From CANMIH01 sp049116335 (lineage in GTDB: Bacteria; Pseudomonadota; Alphaproteobacteria; Rhodobacterales; Rhodobacteraceae), in contig JAGDYZ010000003.1 in the NCBI GenBank assembly GCA_049116335.1, forward strand, positions 186,001-250,000: 64,000 bases of DNA. The letters are read 5' to 3'. A model generated the notes under the pieces. That model was given only the letters and a program-made list of their open reading frames with translations, was not told the origin of the DNA and made no database searches. Each line of letters begins with the position of its first letter. The first letter of the stretch is position 1. The position numbers and the translations under genes are program-made. This document shows, piece by piece, positions 33,071 to 41,600 of this stretch.

Positions 33071-35131
33071 ATGCCCCGTGACACTGCGCCCGGAGAGGCG
33101 CTGTTGAAGGATATCTTCGGCTTTGATGCCTTTCGCCCTGGTCAGGGGGAAATTGTCGACGCTGTTGCACGTGGTGCAAACGTTCTTGCCATCATGCCCA
33201 CCGGTGGCGGTAAGTCCCTGTGTTTCCAACTGCCGGCACTGATGCGTCAGGGGATAACCGTTGTAATTTCGCCTCTGATTGCCCTGATGCGCGATCAGGT
33301 GCGCGGGCTACGTGAAGCGGGCGTGGCGGCGGGGGCACTGACTTCAGGAAATTCTCAGGAGGAAACCGACGCCGTCTGGGATATGCTCCACGATGGGTCG
33401 CTGAAGCTGCTTTATCTGGCACCGGAACGACTGGCGAGCAGCAACACGCAACATATGCTGTCACAGGCGGGTGTGTCGCTGATTGCCGTTGATGAAGCAC
33501 ATTGTGTGAGCCAATGGGGACATGACTTCCGCCCCGATTATCTGCGAATTGGCGCGCTGCGGCGGGCGCTTGATGTCCCATTGGCAGCGTTCACCGCAAC
33601 AGCAGATCAGGAGACGCAGGGTGAGATTGTAAACCGCCTGTTTGGAGGTGAACCTCCGCAAACCTTCCTGCGTGGGTTCGACCGTCCAAACATTCATCTG
33701 GCGTTTCAGCCAAAAGACAGTCCTCGCAAACAGATCTTGAATTTTGCTGAGGCCCGTCGTGGTCGGTCGGGCATTGTTTATTGCGGCACGCGGGCGCGCA
33801 CCGAAAGCCTTGCCAAAGCCCTTGGGGATGAGGGGCACAACGCCTGTTTTTATCACGGCGGCATGGAGGCAGAGAGCCGCCGCCGCGTTGAAGAACGCTT
33901 TGCAACCGAAGATGGGTTGATTGTTGTGGCCACCGTGGCCTTTGGCATGGGGGTCGATAAACCGGATATCCGATGGGTCGCCCATGCGGACCTGCCCAAA
34001 AGCATTGAGGCCTATTATCAGGAGATCGGCCGCGCCGGGCGGGATGGTGCACCTGCGGAAACTCTCACGCTCTATGGCCCCGACGATATTCGATTGCGGC
34101 GGTCGCAGATTGACGAGGGGTTGGCCCCGGCGGATCGTCGCGACGCGGATCACGGCCGGTTGAATGCACTTCTGGGTCTGGCCGAGGCGCAGGGATGCCG
34201 TCGTCAGGTGCTGCTTGGCTATTTTGGTGAGGCCTCGGAAGGCTGCGGAAATTGCGACCTCTGTGACACGCCACCGGAATTGTTCGACGGCACCGAGGCC
34301 GTCCGCAAAGCGCTCTCAGCGGCACTGCGCACTGACGAAAGCTATGGCGCGGGGCACCTGATTGATATCTTGCTGGGCAATGAGACCGACAAGGTGCGCG
34401 CGCGAGGTCATGAAAATCTGCCGACCTTTGCCGTCGGGAAAGATCTGACCAAGGGGCAATGGCAGGCAGTGTTTCGACAGATGATGGGGCATGACCTTAT
34501 GCGTCCGGATGCCGAGCGGCATGGGGCTTTGGTGATGACCGATCGTGCTTTGCCAATTTTGAAAGGCGAAGAGCAGATCAATCTGCGTCGGGATGTTGTG
34601 CGCAAAGCGGCAGAGCGTCGGCCAGCGGTGAAAATGCTGGTCAATGAAGAAGATATGCCGATGATGTCCGCACTGAAAGCCAAACGCCGGGCTTTGGCCG
34701 AAGCGGCCCGCGCGCCAGCCTATGTCATCTTCCCGGACCGCACCTTGATCGAAATGGCAGAAAAACGCCCCGAGACCTTGGATGAGATGGCCCGGATCAG
34801 TGGGGTGGGTGCCAAGAAACTTGAACGTTACGGCGCGGCGTTTTTGGAAGTGATCACCGGCGCCCGAGAAGAGCTTCACCCGATGCGGCGCAAACTCGCG
34901 GGGAGCGAATCCGGGCAACTGTATGACGCATTGATGGAAGCCCAGGTGCGTCTGGCGCGGGGCGAAGACGGAACGGGGAAATATCTCAGCTGTACCAATG
35001 CGACCTTGGCCAAAATCGCCAAGCATCGTCCCAGCTCACTGTCCTCGCTTGAAAATGTCAGCGGTATGGATTCTCAAAAAGCCGAGAGATTTGGACAGGC
35101 CTTTCTGGACGTGCTGCATGAGGCCCCCTAA
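33071..35131 (+). CDS. recQ: ATP-dependent DNA helicase RecQ
   Basis: RecQ unwinds DNA 3' to 5' in recombinational repair. The 686-residue product has motif 0/I (FRPGQ, then Walker A MPTGGGKS with Lys48), the DEAH box in VDEAHCVSQWGHDFRPDY, motif VI QEIGRAGRDG, zinc-binding cysteines in CRRQVL...CGNCDLC, a winged-helix RQC region, and two HRDC-like domains at about residues 535-605 and 615-686. Two consecutive HRDC domains are more than the single one of E. coli RecQ. Confidence 0.96.
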   Translation: MPRDTAPGEALLKDIFGFDAFRPGQGEIVDAVARGANVLAIMPTGGGKSLCFQLPALMRQGITVVISPLIALMRDQVRGLREAGVAAGALTSGNSQEETDAVWDMLHDGSLKLLYLAPERLASSNTQHMLSQAGVSLIAVDEAHCVSQWGHDFRPDYLRIGALRRALDVPLAAFTATADQETQGEIVNRLFGGEPPQTFLRGFDRPNIHLAFQPKDSPRKQILNFAEARRGRSGIVYCGTRARTESLAKALGDEGHNACFYHGGMEAESRRRVEERFATEDGLIVVATVAFGMGVDKPDIRWVAHADLPKSIEAYYQEIGRAGRDGAPAETLTLYGPDDIRLRRSQIDEGLAPADRRDADHGRLNALLGLAEAQGCRRQVLLGYFGEASEGCGNCDLCDTPPELFDGTEAVRKALSAALRTDESYGAGHLIDILLGNETDKVRARGHENLPTFAVGKDLTKGQWQAVFRQMMGHDLMRPDAERHGALVMTDRALPILKGEEQINLRRDVVRKAAERRPAVKMLVNEEDMPMMSALKAKRRALAEAARAPAYVIFPDRTLIEMAEKRPETLDEMARISGVGAKKLERYGAAFLEVITGAREELHPMRRKLAGSESGQLYDALMEAQVRLARGEDGTGKYLSCTNATLAKIAKHRPSSLSSLENVSGMDSQKAERFGQAFLDVLHEAP

Positions 35132-35161
35132 ATCTAGCAGACAGGACAAGAAGGAATTGCC

Positions 35162-35947
35162 ATGTTGGTTGTAATCTCACCGGCGAAAAAGCTGGATTGG
35201 AGCGAACGCGCGGTCGAGATGACCACCCCAGACTTTCAGAACGATGCCAATGTTCTAGCTGAGACAGCCCGCGGGCTCTCAGTTGCTGAACTGAAAAAGC
35301 TGATGCACCTGTCTGATGATCTGGCCAAGCTGAACTACGATCGGTTTCGCGACTACGCGGACAACCCAACGCCCGCGCAGGTGCGCCCGGCGGCGCTTTG
35401 TTTTGCCGGGGATACCTATCAGGGATTGGAAGCGGCATCGCTTGATGACGAGGAAATGCGCTGGGCTCAGGATCATCTGCGCATTTTATCCGGTCTTTAC
35501 GGCGTGTTGCGTCCTTTGGATGCGATGCAGGCCTATCGCCTGGAAATGGGGTCGCGGCTTAAGAACGCGCGTGGCAAAAACCTGTACGAGTTCTGGACAA
35601 CTCAGATTTCAGAAGCCTTGAACCGTCAAGCGGATGCGAGCAGTGCCAAAGTTTTGGTCAACTGTGCCAGCCAGGAGTATTTTGGCGCGGTCCCGGTTGA
35701 GGCGCTGACCCTGCCTGTTGTGACGCCTCAGTTTATGGAAGACAAAAACGGCACGCCAAAAATCGTGAGCTTCTACGCTAAGAAAGCGCGGGGCGCGATG
35801 GCGCGTTATGTCATTCAGCACCGTCTGACCGAGCCTGATGCCCTGCTTGAATTTGATGCAGGCGGGTATGGGTATCGCGAGGATCTGTCGACACCGGGCA
35901 AACCTGTGTTTGTCCGCGATGCCGTCGCCGCACAGAAGGCGGCCTAA
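35162..35947 (+). CDS. yaaA: peroxide stress protein YaaA
   Basis: A 261-residue YaaA-family protein: the N-terminus MLVVISPAKKLDW is the family signature, with further motifs YDRFRDYAD, LSGLYGVLRPLDAMQAYRLEMG and NCASQEYF. E. coli YaaA limits intracellular iron and DNA damage under hydrogen peroxide. It follows recQ by 30 bases on the same strand, so repair and oxidative-stress functions may be co-expressed. Its stop overlaps the stop of the convergent kinase gene by four bases. Confidence 0.93.
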   Translation: MLVVISPAKKLDWSERAVEMTTPDFQNDANVLAETARGLSVAELKKLMHLSDDLAKLNYDRFRDYADNPTPAQVRPAALCFAGDTYQGLEAASLDDEEMRWAQDHLRILSGLYGVLRPLDAMQAYRLEMGSRLKNARGKNLYEFWTTQISEALNRQADASSAKVLVNCASQEYFGAVPVEALTLPVVTPQFMEDKNGTPKIVSFYAKKARGAMARYVIQHRLTEPDALLEFDAGGYGYREDLSTPGKPVFVRDAVAAQKAA

Positions 35948-38508
35948 GAGGCTTTTTCTTGCAGCAATAGGGCAGTGTAATGTTCGATTTTTTCGCCCAG
36001 CTGCACTTTGCGAAGGGGCTTGGTGAGATAGTCATCCAAGCCCGCCTCTAGAATGGCTTCTTTGTCACCGGCCATCGCGTGAGCTGTAACCGCGATAATG
36101 GGAACATGATCGCGGTCCCCCTCAAGTTTTCGGATTTCTCGGGTGGCCTCTTTGCCATCCATCTCAGGCATCGAGATATCCATAAAGATCAAATCGGGGC
36201 GGCGCTTCTGGTATTCGGCCACGGCCTCAAGGCCGTTGTTGGCAAACCGAAGATCAACGTCAAAGGAACCGGCCATTTTCCGGAATACCAACTGGTTGGT
36301 TTTGTTGTCTTCCGCCACCAGAACATCGAGCTTGCTTGGGCTATGCTCGGCTTCTTCTGTGATCTCGTCAGAAGAAGGCGGGGGTGTTTGCGGCGCTGGC
36401 TCAGGCTGCGCATCTATGATCAGATTGCTGGGCTCTTCCGGCGGCTCAATGTTTTCCAGTGCAGTGAAAAGCGCGCGGCGTGGCACGGGTTTTTGCAAAA
36501 CGGCCTGAACCTCGGCACCTGCTACCGGTCGAATTTGAGCTGGCGTGTCTGATTGCAAGATCACAGGGGTATTCAAACCCTTGCCGCGGAGTTGTGCAAC
36601 GAGGTCCTGCCCGGTCATATCAGGCAGATCCTGCTCAATGATCAAGAGGTCGGGCACCGTCTGCAAACTGGTGAGCGCATCATGGCCCGAAGTACAGAAA
36701 TCAGTTTTAAGCCCCAAGATCTCAAGCTGTTTGGCCAAGATAGAGCGGTTTGCGCCATGGTCGTCGACCACCAGAACACGCTGGATATGGGCAGGGACAT
36801 TTGCGGATTCATAGGTGATCGGTTCGATGGTTGGCAGGACGAGCCGCAGCCCGAAACACGACCCAACGCCTAGCTCGGATTCAACCCAGACCTCGCCGCC
36901 CATGAGCTCAACAAGTCGGCGGCTGATGGCAAGTCCAAGCCCCGTTCCTTCAAACTTACGGTTTCGGTCATCCTCGACCTGATTGAACTCGCCAAAGACG
37001 TGATCAATCTTGTCCTCGGGAATCCCAATGCCGGTGTCTTCAACAGTGATATGAACCGAAGTTTGGCCCTGTTCGTCACAAAATCCGACGATCCGGATAA
37101 GAACATGACCTTCGACGGTGAATTTGACCGCATTTCCTAGCAGGTTGGTCAAAATCTGACGTACACGTCCCGGATCGGCCAGATAGCGCGTGGGCAGGAA
37201 CATGTCATAGTCAACCAAAAGCGCGATGTTTTTGTCGCGCGCCGTGGGTTGCAGGAGCATGACCACTTCGTGGATTGCGCGTTCCAGATCGATGTCTTCT
37301 GGGTGAAGCTGAAGCTTGTCGGCTTCGATTTTCGAATAGTCGAGGATATCGTTGATGATCACCAGAAGCGCTTCGCCTGAGCTTCGGATCGTATCGACAT
37401 AGAGGCGTTGTTCTTCCGCGAGATCGGTTTCCATCATCAGATCAGCCATACCCACAACACCATTCATGGGGGTGCGGATTTCGTGGCTCATGTTTGCAAG
37501 GAAGGCCGATTTGGCGCGGTTGGCGGCTTCGGCTCTGTCCGAGGCCTCTTTCAAGCGCTGTTGGTCCTTTTTCATCTGGGTGATGTCGATGCGCAGACCA
37601 ACCCGTCCGCCATCACTTGTCTGGCGTTCGTAGATCCTGATCCACCGACCATCATCCAATTGTTGTTCAAGCTCGGCTTCTGGACCACGCCGCTGGGCAA
37701 GGCGCTCTTCCAGCCATTCTTCTTCGCGCCCCAGCGCCTCGATATACTGGCCCCGCGCCAGACCGTAGCGCAGAATTTCTTCGTACGCGGTGCCGGGCAC
37801 CATGGCCTCTGCACTTGTAGAATAGATGTCGCGATAGGGATCGTTGCACATCAGCAGGCGATCTTCGGCGTCATAAATTACAAAGCCGTCTGGTAGTTCT
37901 TCAACCGCCGACCACATGCGCATGAGGCCGGTGATGTCGACGCAAAGACTGACAACCCCACCATCCGGCAGTTTTCTATCCTGCATTTTAAGAAAACGAC
38001 CATTCCACAGGCGCACGGTATGCGGGCGAATCGGCTGTTCGTCCCAGCGTGACAGCATTCTGGCCTGCCAGGCAGAAGATGATTCCCCCTGAAGGTCGAC
38101 AATGCCTTCGTTGGCCATAAGCTCGATCACATGCTCATAAGAGGCACCCGGACCAACGCTTTCGATGCCATCAAAGACAGACAGGTACGAGGGATTGGCC
38201 AATTCGATCCGGCCGTCCGAATCGAATAGGGCAAACCCATCCTGCATGGTTTTAAGCGCTTTCCACAGCTGATCAGTCACCACTTCGATGCGCTGGGTGG
38301 CCTCACCCAGTTCGTGGACAACACGCTGATGTTCGTGGCGAACTTCGGCCACTTCGGTGCGTGTTTCTTTGACTTCCTGACTCAATTGCTGCGCATGCCG
38401 ACCAAGTCGTCGATTGGCCTCTGACAGCTCAGCTTGTTTTTGAGCAAGCAAGCGTTCAGCAGCCAGTCGTGCGCGCCTTTCTTCGGCCAGACGTGCGGCC
38501 AAGTCCAT
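35944..38508 (-). CDS. hybrid sensor histidine kinase with two receivers
   Basis: An 854-residue cytoplasmic-looking kinase with no membrane helix. Residues 1-80 are coiled coil; PAS domains follow at about 85-195 and 200-312; the dimerisation domain carries the phosphorylated His342 in SHEIRTP; the ATPase domain spans about 430-560 with N-box NLLGNAVKF, DTGIGIP and GTGLGLAIS. Receiver 1 (about 577-685) has Glu625 where the phosphorylated Asp should be. Receiver 2 (about 727-845) is intact with Asp777 in FMDISMPEMDG. It is divergent from the macroglobulin gene. No cognate regulator gene is adjacent. Confidence 0.92.
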   Translation of the reverse strand: MDLAARLAEERRARLAAERLLAQKQAELSEANRRLGRHAQQLSQEVKETRTEVAEVRHEHQRVVHELGEATQRIEVVTDQLWKALKTMQDGFALFDSDGRIELANPSYLSVFDGIESVGPGASYEHVIELMANEGIVDLQGESSSAWQARMLSRWDEQPIRPHTVRLWNGRFLKMQDRKLPDGGVVSLCVDITGLMRMWSAVEELPDGFVIYDAEDRLLMCNDPYRDIYSTSAEAMVPGTAYEEILRYGLARGQYIEALGREEEWLEERLAQRRGPEAELEQQLDDGRWIRIYERQTSDGGRVGLRIDITQMKKDQQRLKEASDRAEAANRAKSAFLANMSHEIRTPMNGVVGMADLMMETDLAEEQRLYVDTIRSSGEALLVIINDILDYSKIEADKLQLHPEDIDLERAIHEVVMLLQPTARDKNIALLVDYDMFLPTRYLADPGRVRQILTNLLGNAVKFTVEGHVLIRIVGFCDEQGQTSVHITVEDTGIGIPEDKIDHVFGEFNQVEDDRNRKFEGTGLGLAISRRLVELMGGEVWVESELGVGSCFGLRLVLPTIEPITYESANVPAHIQRVLVVDDHGANRSILAKQLEILGLKTDFCTSGHDALTSLQTVPDLLIIEQDLPDMTGQDLVAQLRGKGLNTPVILQSDTPAQIRPVAGAEVQAVLQKPVPRRALFTALENIEPPEEPSNLIIDAQPEPAPQTPPPSSDEITEEAEHSPSKLDVLVAEDNKTNQLVFRKMAGSFDVDLRFANNGLEAVAEYQKRRPDLIFMDISMPEMDGKEATREIRKLEGDRDHVPIIAVTAHAMAGDKEAILEAGLDDYLTKPLRKVQLGEKIEHYTALLLQEKAS

Positions 38509-38628
38509 TCGTTGCCCTCCAAGTGATGTGGCACTTTTGACCGGCTATCGTGAAATTAGACTTAAGGCTAAAATCCTACACAACTGGCAGAGGTCTGGTG
38601 CTGGAACATTTTCCGGAGGGTATTGACG

Positions 38629-41600
38629 ATGCGACGTTTTCTTTTGGCTTTGGGTTTGGTTCTAACGGCGGGAGGACCGGCAGCTGCGGACTCGGCAATT
38701 CCGGAACGTCGGTTGGTGATCACGCGGGATGTGGATTATTACGGCGCCGATCTTCAGGCGGTTTTTGATACAACCATCGATGCGTGCCAAAAGATCTGTC
38801 TCGACAATGCTGAGTGTCAGGCCTTTACCTTCAATGCGCGCTCCAACGCCTGTTTTCCGAAATCCGAAGTGACCGATCGCCAGCCCTATGAAGATGCGGT
38901 GTCTGGTCGGGTCGTAGAGGTAGGGGAGACGCTGCAAAAACAAGCCAGTGATCGTGCCCTGGATCTTGTCTTTGTTGGTCAGAGTGATCTGAACAAAGCC
39001 TACAAAGAGGCGGCGTTTCTGGCGCGGCGCCACGGCGGTGGGCAATGGACCCCACAGGCTTTGCTTGATGCGGCGGACAAAGCCTATGCAGCCGGGAACT
39101 TTCGCGATGCGATCCATTGGGTCGGGTCGGCCCTTGCGCAATCAGATGAACCGCCGTTGTGGCTGCGATATGGCCAGTGGTCGTCGGAATATGCCGAAGC
39201 CGTCGAAGGGGCGGATCAACGCAAATATCGCCAGCGCGCTTATCTGGCCTCAATCAACGCCTACCTTCGCGCAAATGAGCCCGATCACCTGATGGAGGCG
39301 CTGCGCGATATGGCGGTGGCGTTGGAAAAAGACGGGCGCGGACGTGACATGATCCCAGCGCTACGTCTGGCTGAGTTCTATGGAGAACGGTCAGATGTGA
39401 CCGAACTTCTGAACAAAGCGATTGGCAAATACGGTTTTCGAATCCGTGAGCATACGGTGGAAGCGGACAGTGCCGACCCCCGGATCTGTGTCTCGTTTAC
39501 CGAAAACCTGATCAGAGCGGGGCAGGATTACACGCCCTTTGTACGGTTGCCCGACCCACGGATGGCCGTGACCGCAGATGATCAACAGATCTGTGTGACA
39601 GGTGTTGAACATGGTGGGCGGTATACGCTGACGTTCCGCTCAGGCCTGCCTGCGGACAATGGAGAACGTCTGGTTAGAAACGTCGAAATCACCGCCTATG
39701 TGCGTGACAGATCTCCAAAAATTGGTTTCCCTGGCCGGGCCTATGTCTTGCCACGCTCGGCGGATGCAGGACTGCCGATTGAGACGGTAAACCTTGATAC
39801 GGTTGATCTGGTTCTGAGGCGTGTGTCAGACCGCAATCTGCTCCGCGCCATGCAAGAGAGCTATTTCGGAAATCCCCTGTCACGCTACGAAGAGCAATAT
39901 GTGGCTGAGGATATCGCAGAAGAGATTTGGCGCGGTACAGGGGGTGTTGAGAACACGCTGAACACCGACATGCTGACACGTCTTCCTATGGGGGATGTGG
40001 TAGGCGATCTTCCCGCCGGAATTTACGCTCTGACAGCAGGAATTCCCGGCCGAGACGAATACGATGAAAACCGGACCACCCAATGGTTTGTCCTGTCCGA
40101 CATCGGGTTGACCAGTTTGCAGGGCAATGATGGCCTGACTGTTTTTGCACGCGGATTGGGCAATGCCGCGCCCCTGTCCGGGCTTGAGGTTACGTTGGTG
40201 TCTAGCGCCAACCGGGAATTGCAGACGGTGACAAGCGATGCCACCGGCGTCGCACGGTTTGATCCCGGTCTGTTGCGCGGGGCAGGAAGTTCGCGTGCGG
40301 CTTTGGTTGTCGCGAAGCAGGGCGAAGACGATATTGCGTTTCTATCGCTCACAGATCCGGGGTTTGATCTCTCAGATCGGGGGGTGGCGGGCCGCGAGCC
40401 GGCCGGGCCGATTGATACATTCCTGACCACGGATCGCGGCGCATATCGTGTTGGCGAAGTGATCCATGCCACGGCCCTGTTGCGCGATGCCAAAGTTGCA
40501 GCGGTGCCGGATCTGGCGCTGACCGCAGTGCTCAATCGCCCGGATGGTGTGGAATATGCGCGTTACGTTTCGGATGGCGGCCTGGACGGTGGGCATGTGT
40601 TTACCATGCCACTGGCCCCAACATCGCCTCGCGGCACCTGGCGGCTTGAGATTTATTCTGATCCCAACGGTGAGCCGTTGGCGTCAAATACGGTTCTGGT
40701 CGAAGATTTTGTGCCCGAGCGGATCGATTTTGAACTCACCTTACCCGACGGGGCTCTCAACCCGCTGGATGCACCGGAATTAGAGGTTGAAGCACGGTAT
40801 CTCTTTGGTGCGATTGGTGCGGATCTTCCGATTGAAGGCGAGCTGATTGTCACAAGCCAGCCCCGTCTGGAGGCTTTCCCGAAGTATCGTTTTGGCAGGC
40901 ATGATGAGGAAAGTTTTTATCGCACCAACAGCTTTGCCGCAGATTTGAAAACCGGGGCGGATGGCACGGTTGATCTGGCGCTGCCCTTTCCGGACCTCTC
41001 GTCGTCCAACCAACCGATGCAGGCCCGCGCAGTGTTGCGGATGTCGGAAGGATCTGGGCGACCGGTGGAACGCAGCATCACCCGAGCGGTGGCCCCCGCT
41101 GCGCCGATTATCGGGGTGCGGCCTTTGTTTGAGGATAGTCTGCCAGAAGGCGCCGAAGCGCGGTTTGATGTGATAGCCGTCGGACCGGATCTGACACCCC
41201 AGACCATGGAGGTGAGCTGGCAGGTCAATCGCGTGCGCACCCGATATCAATGGTACCAGCAATATGGTCGCTGGAACTGGGAACCCATTACCACACGCAC
41301 GTCGGTTGCCAGAGGTGAAGGTCTGTTGGGAACCGAACCCCTGCGCGTCTCAGCGGATGTCGAATGGGGCGAATATGAGATTGTGGTGGAGCGCACAGAT
41401 GGCACCTATCTTGCTTCGTCCATTCGGTTTGACGCGGGGTGGTATGCTCCGGCAGACGCCGCCGAAACACCCGATATGCTTGAGCTTTCTTTGAACAAGC
41501 CGAGTTATGGCCCGGGCGACACCGCCACCCTGCGCATGGTGCCCCGTTATGCGGGCAAGGCGCTTGTGACTGTTCTGTCAGATCGCGTTGTGTCGATGCA

